DNA from: Foliimonas ilicis
GTDB lineage: Bacteria; Pseudomonadota; Alphaproteobacteria; Rhizobiales; Rhizobiaceae
Assembly (NCBI RefSeq): GCF_039939195.1
Contig: NZ_JBDUUH010000003.1
Span: forward strand, 1 to 64,000
Reading direction: 5' to 3'
DNA length: 64,000 nucleotides
In this document: piece by piece, positions 34,699-44,357 of the stretch
How positions within the stretch are numbered: position 1 is the first letter of the stretch
Layout of the letters: every line of letters begins with the position of its first letter
Translations under genes and position numbers: made by a program
The notes under the pieces: model-generated
What the model saw: only the letters and a program-made list of their open reading frames with translations
Database searches by the model: none
What the model was told of the DNA's origin: nothing

Positions 34699-35940
34699 AT
34701 GCGTTACCCCCTTACTGCCGCTTTGGCGGCTTCAATAGCCTTCTCTGGCATAGGCGCAGCAGCGGCTGCGGATATCGAAGTGATCCACTGGTGGACAGCC
34801 GGCGGTGAACAAGCCGCGGTAAAAGTCTTTGCCGAGGAATTCGACAAGCTTGGCGACGACAAATGGGTCGATACCGCCATCGCGCTTGGTGAAAATGCAC
34901 GGGCTGCGACCATGCAGCGTATCCTCGGCAATGATGCGCCGGAGGCCGCCCAGTTCAATACGTCACGGCAGTTCGAGGAGCTTATCGAGGCCGGTCTCTT
35001 GCTGGATCTGACGGATTTGGCCGAGAAGGAGGGCTGGAAGGATTTTATCCGTCCCTCGGAAATTCTGGATCCCTGCACCAAGGACGGGCGCATCTACTGC
35101 GTGCCGGTCAATATCCATTCGAACCAGTGGATCTGGACCAACAAGAAGGTCTACGAGAAAGCTGGCGTCTCTGAACCAGCCACCTGGCAGGACATCGTCG
35201 ATTCCGGGCCGAAACTGCGCGAAAGCGGTGCCATTCCGCTCGCTTTTGGCGGGCAGGGCTGGCAGGAATCGTTGGTTTTCGATGCGGTGCTAATCGGCAC
35301 GCAAGGTAAGGATCTTTGGATGAAGGTCTTTTCCGATAAGGATGTCGGTGCGGCCAGCAGTCCTGAAATGCTTCAAGTTTTCGAAACTTTCGGCAAACTG
35401 CGCGATCTGACCGATGACGGCGCTGCAAACCGCAACTGGAACGACACGACCAATCTCGTCATCACGGGCAAGGCTGGAGCGCAAGTCATGGGCGATTGGG
35501 CGCGCGGTGAATTTGCTCTGGCCGGAATGAAGGCCGATGTCGATTATGGTTGTATTCCCGGTCCGTCCAGTCAGCCATATCTGACACTTGGCGGCGACAT
35601 TTTTCTGTTCCCCAAGCAATCCGATCCTGAAGTCGAGGCCGCACAGCTCAAAATGGCGTCGATGATGGTCAATCCGAGCGTCCAGGCAAAGTTCAACAAT
35701 GCCAAGGGTTCGCTGCCGGTGCGTGACGATGTGGACATGGCGCTTGCCGATGACTGCATGAAGAAGGGTCTCGAGCTTCTCAAAAACCCGGAAGCGCCGA
35801 TCAAGCCGCGCAACGCACTGTTGTCGGCGGATGGCGACGGGCAGGTCCAGGATGTGATCAGCCAGTTCTGGAACAATGCCGGCATGTCGGCTGCCGATGC
35901 ACAGGCGCAGTTCGTCAAGATCATCGAGAACGCCGACTGA
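34699..35940 (+). CDS. ABC transporter substrate-binding protein, glucose/mannose (GtsA) type
   Basis: This 413-residue periplasmic binding protein of the SBP_bac_1 family has a signal peptide (MRYPLTAALAASIAFSG, cleaved near AAA-D). The mature start IEVIHWWTAGGEQAAVKVF is typical of glucose/mannose-binding GtsA proteins. The start at 34699 has GGGAGGA upstream. A hairpin followed by a T-run lies directly after the stop. It supplies ligand to the permeases at 36017-37797. The sugar may be glucose-like, but the downstream enzymes suggest a modified sugar. Confidence 0.9.
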   Translation: MRYPLTAALAASIAFSGIGAAAAADIEVIHWWTAGGEQAAVKVFAEEFDKLGDDKWVDTAIALGENARAATMQRILGNDAPEAAQFNTSRQFEELIEAGLLLDLTDLAEKEGWKDFIRPSEILDPCTKDGRIYCVPVNIHSNQWIWTNKKVYEKAGVSEPATWQDIVDSGPKLRESGAIPLAFGGQGWQESLVFDAVLIGTQGKDLWMKVFSDKDVGAASSPEMLQVFETFGKLRDLTDDGAANRNWNDTTNLVITGKAGAQVMGDWARGEFALAGMKADVDYGCIPGPSSQPYLTLGGDIFLFPKQSDPEVEAAQLKMASMMVNPSVQAKFNNAKGSLPVRDDVDMALADDCMKKGLELLKNPEAPIKPRNALLSADGDGQVQDVISQFWNNAGMSAADAQAQFVKIIENAD

Positions 35941-35954
35941 TCCTCCCCCGGCTG

Positions 35955-35985
35955 CGGTCGGCTGCGGACCATCGGCAGTCGACCG
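35955..35985 (+). terminator. Terminator-like hairpin after the glucose-type binding-protein gene
   Basis: CGGTCGGCTGC (35955-35965) pairs with GCAGTCGACCG (35975-35985), with one G-T wobble, and is followed by CCTCTTTTTCTT. The T-run makes partial termination likely, limiting transcription into the permease genes. Confidence 0.7.
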
Positions 35986-36016
35986 CCTCTTTTTCTTCAT
36001 GAGGGATGATTTTTCG

Positions 36017-36904
36017 ATGAAACGAAGGCGCGCCTTTACCAATAATCTATCGGCCAAGATTGCCAGCCTGCCCATGGCCGCAACTGCAATCGGTGTGTTC
36101 GTCGTCTGCGTGCTTTATTCCTTCGTCTTGTCGCTGACGCGGTCGCGTACATTCCCGAATTTCAACATTGTCGGCTTCGAACAATATGTGCGCCTTTGGT
36201 CGACCGATCGCTGGAACGTTTCGGTCTACAACCTCGTCATATTCGGTGTTTTGTTCATCGTCTCATGCCTGCTGATCGGTTATCTGCTGGCGGTGCTGAT
36301 CGACCAGAATATCCGCGCTGAAGATACGTTCAGAACGATCTTCCTCTATCCCTTTGCGCTTTCCTTCGTCGTTACCGGCCTTGTCTGGCAGTGGATGATG
36401 GACCCGTCGCTCGGCATCCAGAACGAGGTCCGAAAACTAGGCTGGGAAAGTTTTACCTTCGCGCCGCTGATCGACCAGACCTGGGCCATATACGGGGTCG
36501 TCATTGCCGCCGTCTGGCAAAGCGCGGGACTTATCGTCGTCCTGATGCTGGCCGGACTTCGCGGGATTGACGACGAGATATGGAAGGCCACGCGCGTCGA
36601 TGGCATTCCGACCTGGCGCACATACATCTTCATCGTCCTGCCGATGATCAGGCCGGTAATCGTGACGGCGGTGGTCCTGCTCGGTGTGTCGGTCGTGCGT
36701 GTCTATGATCTCGTCGTTGCCCAGACCGGCGGCGGGCCGGGAAATGCGACGGAAGTGCCCGGCAAATTCGTCGTCGATCATTTCACAACGCGCATGAACG
36801 TCTCGATCGCCATGGCAGCGGCGACCATGATGGTTCTGCCCGTGCTGCTCTTCGTCGGTCCGTGGGTCTGGAACGAATATGTCCGGCGCGGGGGAAGTCG
36901 CTGA
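36017..36904 (+). CDS. Sugar ABC transporter permease, MalF/GtsB type
   Basis: This 295-residue permease has six helices. The EAA loop contains EIWKATRVDGIPTWRTYIFI. ATG 36017, with GAGGGA upstream, is preferred to ATG 35999, which has no ribosome site. The stop TGA overlaps the next start (TGATGA), so the two permeases are translated together. Confidence 0.92.
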   Translation: MKRRRAFTNNLSAKIASLPMAATAIGVFVVCVLYSFVLSLTRSRTFPNFNIVGFEQYVRLWSTDRWNVSVYNLVIFGVLFIVSCLLIGYLLAVLIDQNIRAEDTFRTIFLYPFALSFVVTGLVWQWMMDPSLGIQNEVRKLGWESFTFAPLIDQTWAIYGVVIAAVWQSAGLIVVLMLAGLRGIDDEIWKATRVDGIPTWRTYIFIVLPMIRPVIVTAVVLLGVSVVRVYDLVVAQTGGGPGNATEVPGKFVVDHFTTRMNVSIAMAAATMMVLPVLLFVGPWVWNEYVRRGGSR

Positions 36905-37797
36905 TGACGATGGCTGCACAAGCCCAGCCGCGAGGCCGCAGGCCGAAGTCCGTTTCCCTGGCGCGGGTCGGCATTTACGCCTTTCTCATCATCGCGGCAC
37001 TTTTCTTTCTGATGCCGCTCTACGTCATGATCGTCACGTCCCTGAAGGATATGGACGAGATCAGGCAGGGGAACTTGTTCGCACTGCCGCAGAGCGTCAC
37101 ATTCGAGCCTTGGATCAAGGCATGGACGTCAGCCTGCACCGGCGTTGCGTGCGAAGGCATCCGTCCCGGATTCTGGAATTCGGTCAAGATCACCGTGATT
37201 TCGACGGCCATCTCCGTCACCATCGGAGCGATCAATGGCTACGCGCTTTCCTTCTGGCAATATCGCGGCGCGAATGTGCTGTTCGGCATTCTGGTCTTCG
37301 GAGCCTTCGTGCCGTTCCAGGGCGTCATCTACCCTCTGATCGTCTTTCAGCGCGACCTCGGCATTTTCGGATCGCTTTCCGGCATCGTGATGGTCCACAC
37401 CATTTTCGGAATGCCGATCATAACGCTGCTCTTCCGCAATTATTTTTCGTCACTGCCGCAGGAATTGTTCAAGGCGGCGCGTGTCGATGGTGCGGGGTTC
37501 TGGCAGATATTTTTCCGCATCATGCTGCCTATGGCGGTGCCGATCACCGTCGTCGCAATCATCCTTCAGATAACGGGAATCTGGAATGATTTTCTGCTCG
37601 GGCTCATTTTCGGCGGGCGTGCGAACCTGCCCATGACCGTCCAGCTCAACAATGTCGTCACGACCACGACCGGCGTGCGCGAATACAATGTCAACATGGC
37701 CGCGACCATCCTGACGGCGGCGGTTCCCCTGGCGGTCTATTTCCTCTCGGGCCGCTTCTTCGTGCGCGGCATCGCTGCCGGCGCGGTGAAAGGCTAG
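36904..37797 (+). CDS. Sugar ABC transporter permease, MalG/GtsC type
   Basis: This 297-residue partner permease has a first helix IYAFLIIAALFFLMPLYVMI and an EAA loop ELFKAARVDGAGFWQIFFRI. The N-terminal tail is basic and proline-rich. Its start shares one base with the preceding stop. It ends 2 bp before the ATPase gene. Confidence 0.92.
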   Translation: MTMAAQAQPRGRRPKSVSLARVGIYAFLIIAALFFLMPLYVMIVTSLKDMDEIRQGNLFALPQSVTFEPWIKAWTSACTGVACEGIRPGFWNSVKITVISTAISVTIGAINGYALSFWQYRGANVLFGILVFGAFVPFQGVIYPLIVFQRDLGIFGSLSGIVMVHTIFGMPIITLLFRNYFSSLPQELFKAARVDGAGFWQIFFRIMLPMAVPITVVAIILQITGIWNDFLLGLIFGGRANLPMTVQLNNVVTTTTGVREYNVNMAATILTAAVPLAVYFLSGRFFVRGIAAGAVKG

Positions 37798-37799
37798 GC

Positions 37800-38915
37800 A
37801 TGCACAAAAGCGTAAATCTGAAAACCGAAAGCCCCAGCGTCTCGATCCGCGAGCTCGCGCTGTCCTTCGGCAGTGTCGAGGTCCTGCATTCGCTCAATCT
37901 CGACATCGAGGATGGCGAGTTCCTCGTTTTGCTCGGCCCTTCCGGTTGCGGCAAGTCCACACTTCTCAACTGCATCGCCGGATTGCTCGAAATTTCCGAT
38001 GGCGAAATCTGGATAGGCGGTCGCAATGTCACCTGGGAGGAGCCGAAGGATAGGGGCATCGGCATGGTGTTCCAGTCCTACGCGCTCTACCCGCGCATGA
38101 CAGTGGAGAAGAACCTCTCCTTCGGCTTGCGCGTCGCAGGCATGCCGAAACCCGAAGTGCAGAAACGCGTCGCGCGCGCTGCCGATATTCTGCAAATCGA
38201 GCCATTGCTCGCGCGCAGGCCGTCCGAACTTTCCGGCGGGCAACGTCAGCGCGTGGCTATCGGGCGCGCGCTGGTGCGCGACGTGGATGTCTTCCTGTTC
38301 GACGAACCGCTCTCCAATCTTGATGCCAAGCTGCGCGCCGAGCTGCGCGTCGAGATCAAGCGGCTGCATCAGCAGCTTGCCAATACGATGATCTATGTCA
38401 CCCACGACCAGATCGAGGCCATGACGCTGGCAGACCGCATCGCGGTTATGCGCGGCGGTGTCATTCAGCAGCTCGACACGCCGCAGACGATCTACAACCG
38501 CCCGGTCAATCGCTTCGTCGCGGGCTTCATCGGTTCACCCGGCATGAACTTTCTCGAAGGCCGTATCGAGCAGGCGGCGGATGGCCCCGTCTTCCAATCC
38601 GGCCCGGTTTCTATCCCGCTCTCGCGTTACGGCTTCATCGATGCTCCGGTATCGCAAGCGGGAGCCGCTTTCGGCATCCGCCCTGAGCATGTGGCGGTTA
38701 ATAGCGGGATGGACTGGCCCTTCTCCGCTGATCTGCCGGTCGAGGTGGTCGAGCCCATGGGGTCCGACACGCTCGTCTGGACGCGGCTCGGCGAAAAGCC
38801 TTTCGCGGTTCGCGTGCCCTCCGAACGCGCGCCCGAAAGCGGCGACACGATCGCGGTCGGTTTCGATCCGATGCGCGCCTCCCTCTTTGCCGAAGATGAT
38901 GGGCGCCGTCTTTGA
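37800..38915 (+). CDS. Sugar ABC transporter ATP-binding protein, UgpC/MsmK type
   Basis: This 371-residue single-domain ATPase has Walker A GPSGCGKST, signature LSGGQRQRV, Walker B VFLFDEPLSNLDAKLR and the switch histidine in YVTHDQIEAM. A C-terminal TOBE regulatory region of about 130 residues follows. It is the energy subunit of the 34699-37797 importer. Confidence 0.94.
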   Translation: MHKSVNLKTESPSVSIRELALSFGSVEVLHSLNLDIEDGEFLVLLGPSGCGKSTLLNCIAGLLEISDGEIWIGGRNVTWEEPKDRGIGMVFQSYALYPRMTVEKNLSFGLRVAGMPKPEVQKRVARAADILQIEPLLARRPSELSGGQRQRVAIGRALVRDVDVFLFDEPLSNLDAKLRAELRVEIKRLHQQLANTMIYVTHDQIEAMTLADRIAVMRGGVIQQLDTPQTIYNRPVNRFVAGFIGSPGMNFLEGRIEQAADGPVFQSGPVSIPLSRYGFIDAPVSQAGAAFGIRPEHVAVNSGMDWPFSADLPVEVVEPMGSDTLVWTRLGEKPFAVRVPSERAPESGDTIAVGFDPMRASLFAEDDGRRL

Positions 38916-38946
38916 ATATTTTCATTCAACCCGACAGGACAGTGAC

Positions 38947-39705
38947 ATGAACTGGTCTTTTCAGCTTTACAGTGCCCGAAACCATTTGCCGTGGAGCGAC
39001 GTGCTCGCGCTGCTTGCGCATCTTGGCTACACGCAGGTCGAAGGCTTTGGAGGCGTCTATGACGATCCGGCTGGGCTGCGTCGTGAAATGAACCACAATG
39101 GCCTCACCATGCCGTCCGGCCATTTCTCGATCGAGGCTCTGGAAGGCGATTTCGATGGCGTGCGCCGTATCGCCGATACGCTCGGCATCCGGCTTCTGAT
39201 CTGCCCGTTTCTCATGCCGGAGAGCAGGCCTGCCGATGCCGCAGGCTGGCGCGATTTCGGCGCGCGGCTGGCCGCGATCGGAGAAAAGGCGAAATCGGGC
39301 GGCTATCATTTCGCCTGGCACAACCACGATTTCGAGTTCAAAGCGCTCGACGACGGCTCGATTCCGCAACGGCTCATTCTCGATGCGGCACCCTCGATAT
39401 GCATGGAACTCGACGTTGCATGGATCATACGCGGCGGTGACGATCCGTTGCGCTGGATCACCGATTATGCGGACCGTATCCGGGCCGTGCATGTCAAAGA
39501 CATCGCGCCCGAAGGTCAGAACACGGATGAGGACGGCTGGGCGGATGTCGGCCACGGAACGGTAGGCTGGCAGACGCTGCTCAAGGAACTTCGACTGAAA
39601 ACCCCGGCAACCGTCTATGCCATGGAGCACGACAATCCGTCCGATCTGGAGCGTTTCGCGCGCCGCTCGATCGAGGCCGTGCAGGCATATCAAGAGGTGC
39701 GCTGA
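38947..39705 (+). CDS. Sugar phosphate isomerase/epimerase family TIM-barrel protein
   Basis: This 252-residue xylose-isomerase-like barrel has likely metal ligands in AWHNHDFEF, CMELDVAW, VHVKDI and the C-terminal AMEHD. Members include epimerases, isomerases, dehydratases and 3-keto-sugar-processing enzymes. It is followed with a one-base overlap by a Gfo/Idh dehydrogenase; this pairing is frequent in pathways that oxidise a sugar at C3 and then process the keto sugar. It shares only the fold with the 3633-4454 protein. ATG 38947 is used. Confidence 0.85.
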   Translation: MNWSFQLYSARNHLPWSDVLALLAHLGYTQVEGFGGVYDDPAGLRREMNHNGLTMPSGHFSIEALEGDFDGVRRIADTLGIRLLICPFLMPESRPADAAGWRDFGARLAAIGEKAKSGGYHFAWHNHDFEFKALDDGSIPQRLILDAAPSICMELDVAWIIRGGDDPLRWITDYADRIRAVHVKDIAPEGQNTDEDGWADVGHGTVGWQTLLKELRLKTPATVYAMEHDNPSDLERFARRSIEAVQAYQEVR

Positions 39706-40871
39706 TGGCAAACGCGAAGCATTTACGGGTCGGCGTCATCGGATGCGGAAACATTTCGACGGCCTATTTTCGCCTGGCTCCTCTTTTTCGGGGCATTGAG
39801 ATCGTCGCCTGTGCCGATCTGAAGCCTGCACTGGCAGAGGCGCAGGCGAAGAAATTCGGCCTCAAATCTATGTCTGTCGAGGCGCTGATCGCCGCGCCCG
39901 ACATCGACATCGTCGTCAACCTCACCATTCCCTCAGCCCATCATGGCGTGTCGAAGGCCGTGCTCGATGCTGGCAAGCATGTCTACTCGGAAAAGCCCTT
40001 CGTTCTTTCGCTGAAGGACGGTCTCGACCTGAAGAGGCGCGCTGAAAAGAAGGGGCTTCGGATTGGCTCCGCGCCGGACACGTTCCTCGGCGGCGCCCAT
40101 CAATTGGCGCGCCATCTGGTCGATGCCGGAGCGGTTGGCCGGATTACCAGCGGATCATGCCATGTCATGAATCACGGCATGGAACACTGGCATCCCGATC
40201 CGACATTCTTCTACGCGTTAGGGGGCGGGCCGGTTCTCGACCTCGGACCTTACTACATCGCCAATCTTGTCCAGTTGATCGGGCCTGTCCGTCGCGTGGC
40301 CGCGCTTGCGGCGACACCGCAGAGCGAGCGCAAGATCATATCCAAGCCCCGCGCTGGCCAGACGGTGAAGGTCGATACGCCGACGACGCTTCTGGCATTG
40401 CTCGAATTCGGGAGCGGAGCAGCGATCACATTCAGCGCAAGCTGGGACGTCTGGAGCCACGGCCACGCCCCGATCGAACTTTATGGTGAAAAGGGCAGCC
40501 TCTTCGTCCCGGATCCGAATTTCTTCGGCGGCGAGGTGCGTTATACCGCGGCTGAAAAACCGGTGAAGCGCATGCCTGCGTGGAAGCATCCTTTCGCGGT
40601 GGCGAACGAGGAATCGCCGCATGGACCGCTGGCCAACTACCGCGCCTCCGGTCTTGCGGATATGGCGCAGGCCATCATCGAGGATCGGCCCCACCGCTGC
40701 TCGCTGGAACTCGCGATCCATGTGATCGAAGTGATGACAGCGATCCTCAAATCCGGCGAAACCGGGCGCTTCGTGACAATGACGACCAGTTGCGAAAGGC
40801 CCGCAGCACTTGACCCGTCTTCCGCAAAACAATTGCTAGTCAAGGCGGGGAGCTCCCGAAAGGCCGCGTAG
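39705..40871 (+). CDS. Gfo/Idh/MocA-family oxidoreductase
   Basis: This 388-residue NAD(P)-dependent enzyme has the N-terminal nucleotide motif VGVIGCGNISTAYF and the family catalytic Lys in VYSEKPF, followed by the C-terminal beta-sheet domain. It oxidises or reduces a sugar or inositol-type hydroxyl. It is the last gene of the LacI-controlled operon and converges on the GMC oxidoreductase gene 10 bp away. Confidence 0.9.
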   Translation: MANAKHLRVGVIGCGNISTAYFRLAPLFRGIEIVACADLKPALAEAQAKKFGLKSMSVEALIAAPDIDIVVNLTIPSAHHGVSKAVLDAGKHVYSEKPFVLSLKDGLDLKRRAEKKGLRIGSAPDTFLGGAHQLARHLVDAGAVGRITSGSCHVMNHGMEHWHPDPTFFYALGGGPVLDLGPYYIANLVQLIGPVRRVAALAATPQSERKIISKPRAGQTVKVDTPTTLLALLEFGSGAAITFSASWDVWSHGHAPIELYGEKGSLFVPDPNFFGGEVRYTAAEKPVKRMPAWKHPFAVANEESPHGPLANYRASGLADMAQAIIEDRPHRCSLELAIHVIEVMTAILKSGETGRFVTMTTSCERPAALDPSSAKQLLVKAGSSRKAA

Positions 40872-40881
40872 CCGTTCCCGC

Positions 40882-42576
40882 CTACTGGCCGCAACGAATG
40901 AAATCGGCGATCCGTTCGGCGATCATGATTGTCGGTATGTTGGTGTTGGCGCAGGGAATCGATGGCATCAGCGATGCATCGCAAACACGCAGGCCTTCTA
41001 CGCCGTAAACCCGGCCTGTCGGCGATGTGACCGCCATCGGATCGTCAGGTGATCCCATGCGGCATGTGCCCGATGGATGCCAGGTGCCGCCGACATGTTT
41101 TCGAACGAATTCAGTCAGCGCCACATCGTCGTTGAGCAAGCCGTCCATAGTCGTGCCAAGCGTCACAGCGGAATGGATGAGGGCGCTACGCAATGGTCCT
41201 GCGAGATCGAGCATCGCTGATAAAGCGCCTCGCTGGAGCGCGTTCCACTTGCCGGGAACGGCGACTTTCGCCACACGCGGCGAATAGCTCGATGGAAAGA
41301 CCGTGCCGCGATGGCTGTCCATATGCGGATCGAGCAGCGCTTGCGCGCCCATACGCAATGCGAGTTTCAGCCTTTCCAGATCACGCTCGTCCGTCAGCAT
41401 CCGAAAATCGACTTCCGGTTCGGCCAGCGGATTGGCCGAACCGAGTTTCAGAAAGCCGCGCGAGTAGGATTTGTTGATCCAGAAAAACAGCCCGCCCATG
41501 CGATGTCCGACCGAATGCCAGCCGTAGCGCGACAGGATCGCCGCGTGCATATCGCCCTGTGGCGTATCCGGCAGGGCTGACGAAAATCGCCAGATCGCCT
41601 GTTCATGGTGTTCCGCCTGATTTTTCTCTCGCATCGATGTAGGCAGGTAGGCAGCGACTGCGATGGATGGGTGTTCCATGAGGTTGCGGCCGATCCCGGC
41701 GCGGGATGCGATGACAGGAATGCCAAGTGCGGCCAGCTCTGCTCCGGGGCCTATTCCTGAGCGCAGAAGCAGCGCCGGTGAATGAATTGCGCCCGATGCG
41801 ACGATAATCTCGCGCGCATTGATCGTTTGCGGGTTTTTCCCGGTGATTTCGGCCCCGATCGCCCGGATCCCGTCGAAAAGAATGTGCGTTGCCGTGCTGT
41901 CAGTAATGATTTTCAGGTTCGCCCGGCCACGGACTTCAGGTGTCAGATAGGCGATGGAAGTCGGAAGCCGTTCACCTTTGTCGCTGACAGCAACCGCGCC
42001 GCGAAACGTACCGTCTTCCCAAGGGCCGTTCTGGTCGGGACGTATAGGATGCCCGCGCGTCTCCAGCGTTTTCATAACCTGAATGACAAAGGGGGATATC
42101 CTGTCGTCGCTGATCCGCCGGATCGATAGCGGGCCATCCTTGCCATGCAGCGGGCCGTCGAAATCCCGATCCGCCTCGATTTTGCGGAAATGGGGCAGGC
42201 AAGATTCCCAGCCCCAGCCTCTAGCACCAAGTTCTTCCCATTCGGCATAGTCGGCAGGCGCGCCGCGATTGGCCATAAGTGCGTTGATTGCCGAGCCGCC
42301 GCCCAGAAGTTTCGCCTGCTCGTAACGGCGCGATGAGCGCGGGGCGCTGTTCGACCGCGTATAGCCCATCAATGCGCTGAGCGAAGCCCAGATATTGCGT
42401 GTGTCGAGATAGGCGCGGCCGGGATAGCGGCTTCGCACCTCGTCGGGAATATCACCGGCCGAGATGTCGCGACCCGCCTCGACAAGCACCACCGTTCGCT
42501 TCGGGTCTTCGGAAAGCCGTGCCGCCAGAACACATCCGGCCGAGCCGCCGCCGAGGATCAGATGGTCTGTGATCAT
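40882..42576 (-). CDS. GMC-family FAD oxidoreductase (choline dehydrogenase-like)
   Basis: This 564-residue flavoprotein has the FAD motif LGGGSAGCVLAARL at the N-terminus, the GMC segment LLGGGSAINALMANRG near residue 95, and the C-terminal HPSGTCRMG with the catalytic histidine. Family members oxidise choline, alcohols or sugars. It overlaps the PotC-type permease gene by 4 bp and is the last gene of an amine-type importer operon. An amino alcohol such as choline or ethanolamine-like compounds is therefore plausible. No betaine aldehyde dehydrogenase is in this operon. Confidence 0.9.
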   Translation of the reverse strand: MITDHLILGGGSAGCVLAARLSEDPKRTVVLVEAGRDISAGDIPDEVRSRYPGRAYLDTRNIWASLSALMGYTRSNSAPRSSRRYEQAKLLGGGSAINALMANRGAPADYAEWEELGARGWGWESCLPHFRKIEADRDFDGPLHGKDGPLSIRRISDDRISPFVIQVMKTLETRGHPIRPDQNGPWEDGTFRGAVAVSDKGERLPTSIAYLTPEVRGRANLKIITDSTATHILFDGIRAIGAEITGKNPQTINAREIIVASGAIHSPALLLRSGIGPGAELAALGIPVIASRAGIGRNLMEHPSIAVAAYLPTSMREKNQAEHHEQAIWRFSSALPDTPQGDMHAAILSRYGWHSVGHRMGGLFFWINKSYSRGFLKLGSANPLAEPEVDFRMLTDERDLERLKLALRMGAQALLDPHMDSHRGTVFPSSYSPRVAKVAVPGKWNALQRGALSAMLDLAGPLRSALIHSAVTLGTTMDGLLNDDVALTEFVRKHVGGTWHPSGTCRMGSPDDPMAVTSPTGRVYGVEGLRVCDASLMPSIPCANTNIPTIMIAERIADFIRCGQ

Positions 42577-43370
42577 GCAGTCTTGCCCTGGCGACGTTCC
42601 GTGCTACGCGCGTTGAGCGCCACCAGCATTACCAGAATGAAGGATATCGCAGTCAGCAGTGAACTGATCGCGGCGATCGTCGGGTCGATTTCGTCTCGCA
42701 ATGCGGTGAACATGCGCTTGGTCAGCGTCTGATACTGGCCGCCGGAGATGAACAGTGCCACGACTGTTTCATCGATGGCCGAGATGAAAGCGAACAGCAG
42801 GCCGGAGATGACGCTTGGGCGGATTTGCGGCAGCGTGACCACGAAGAAGGTCCGCAGCCGGTTCATGCCGAGGCTGCGCGACACCATTTCCTGGGTGTGG
42901 TCGAACTTCCGCAGGCCGACCAGAACCGAAGTGATGACATAGGGCAGGCCAAGCATGATGTTAGCGAGGATCAGGCCCGTCATGCTGGCGAGAAGGCCAA
43001 CCTGCGCATAGACCAGAAAGACGCCGACGGCGGTGATGACGATCGGCACGATCAGCGGCAATAGCAGCAGCATTTGCAAGCTGCGCACCAGTCGTGACGA
43101 GGTCATGTTGAGCGCATAGGCGGCGGCTGTGCCGAATATCGTCGCGAGCACGGCGCTTGATACGGACACGATCAGGCTGACTTTTGTCGCCTGCATCCAC
43201 GCGGTGCTGCCAAGATAGGACTCATACCAGCGAAGCGACCATGATGGCGGCGGGAAGGTCAGGAATCGCGCACCCGAAAACGACATCGGCACGATGATGA
43301 GGATCGGGATGATCAGCCATGCGAGGATCAGGATGACCGCGCCGTAAAGCAGGAAATTGGGTCTACGCAT
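42573..43370 (-). CDS. ABC transporter permease, PotC type
   Basis: This 265-residue permease of the spermidine/putrescine/Fe class has six helices, beginning LLYGAVILILAWLIIPILII. The EAA loop EMVSRSLGMNRLRTFFVVTL contacts the ATPase. It begins 3 bp after the PotB-type gene stop and overlaps the GMC gene. Confidence 0.92.
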   Translation of the reverse strand: MRRPNFLLYGAVILILAWLIIPILIIVPMSFSGARFLTFPPPSWSLRWYESYLGSTAWMQATKVSLIVSVSSAVLATIFGTAAAYALNMTSSRLVRSLQMLLLLPLIVPIVITAVGVFLVYAQVGLLASMTGLILANIMLGLPYVITSVLVGLRKFDHTQEMVSRSLGMNRLRTFFVVTLPQIRPSVISGLLFAFISAIDETVVALFISGGQYQTLTKRMFTALRDEIDPTIAAISSLLTAISFILVMLVALNARSTERRQGKTA

Positions 43371-43373
43371 GCG

Positions 43374-44246
43374 TCACCTCGTTCCCATGATGCGTTCGAA
43401 TGGAATGAGCATGCTGGCCAGTTTGAAGATCAGGAAAACGCAGATCATGAGAACGACGCTGATCGACGAGGCCGCGCCCCATTCGTTGTAAACCTCGATG
43501 TTGCGGGAGACAAGCATGGAAACCATGTAGGTGCGCCCGCCGCCAAGCAGCTCCGGCGTGATGTAGAAGCCAAGCGTCAGAACGAAAACCAGAACCATAC
43601 CGGCAATCATGCCCGGCATGGAAAGCGGCAGGAAGATGCGCGTGAAGACATAGGAAGGCGATCCGCCAAGGCTCGACCCTGCCATTGTGAGTTCCGGCGG
43701 GATTTTCTTCATCGTCGCATAGAGCGGCAGCACCATGAATGGCAGCAGGATGTGGATTGTCGCGATCACGGTGCCGAATTCATTGTTGACGAGCAGCAGT
43801 GGCGTGTCGATCAGCCCGGCGCTTTTAAGCGCCGAATTGACGATGCCTGTGCGCTGCAACAGGATCAGCCACGCATAGGCCCGCACCAGAACGCTGGTCC
43901 AGAATGGCAGCAGCACCAAAGCGAGAACGATCACGCTCCAGCGCTGCGGAAGTGCCGCCGCCACATAAGCGACGGGATAGCCGAGCAGCAGCGTCGCCAA
44001 TGTGACGACGATTGCGATGCGAAAAGTTTGCAGGAAGGTCATCCAATAAACGGAATCGGTCAGGAATCGCTCGTAATTGACGAGCGTGAAGCCGCCATCC
44101 TGCCAGATCGATTGCCAGGCCAGCCACAGCAGCGGCACGACCAGCAGCGAAAAAACCACCAGCAGCGCCGGGGCAAGCAGCATCAACATCAGGCGCTGCT
44201 CGCGACGGTCGTGAAGTTGCGAAGGATTGGTTGTCGACATCGTCAT
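43374..44246 (-). CDS. ABC transporter permease, PotB type
   Basis: This 290-residue permease has a basic N-terminus and a first helix LMLMLLAPALLVVFSLLVV. The EAA loop is around LTMAGSSLGGSPSYVFTRIF. ATG 44246 has AAGGAGGG upstream and avoids an N-terminal extension that would start inside the ribosome site. It partners the PotC-type permease. Confidence 0.92.
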   Translation of the reverse strand: MTMSTTNPSQLHDRREQRLMLMLLAPALLVVFSLLVVPLLWLAWQSIWQDGGFTLVNYERFLTDSVYWMTFLQTFRIAIVVTLATLLLGYPVAYVAAALPQRWSVIVLALVLLPFWTSVLVRAYAWLILLQRTGIVNSALKSAGLIDTPLLLVNNEFGTVIATIHILLPFMVLPLYATMKKIPPELTMAGSSLGGSPSYVFTRIFLPLSMPGMIAGMVLVFVLTLGFYITPELLGGGRTYMVSMLVSRNIEVYNEWGAASSISVVLMICVFLIFKLASMLIPFERIMGTR

Positions 44247-44315
44247 CAATGACCCTCCTTGGAGCGGCGGCGGCCTATCGGGCACACAAGGAGCGCTCCA
44301 AGTTTTTCAATCCAT

Positions 44316-44343
44316 GCATCGGCCCGGAATTTCGGGCCGATGC
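44316..44343 (-). terminator. Hairpin after the PotD-type binding-protein gene
   Basis: GCATCGGCCCG (44316-44326) pairs perfectly with CGGGCCGATGC (44333-44343) around a 6-base loop. It lies 15 bp beyond the binding-protein stop on the transcribed strand, with no U-run directly after, so message stabilisation or partial termination is likely. Confidence 0.65.
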
Positions 44344-44357
44344 TATTGGCTTGGTGT

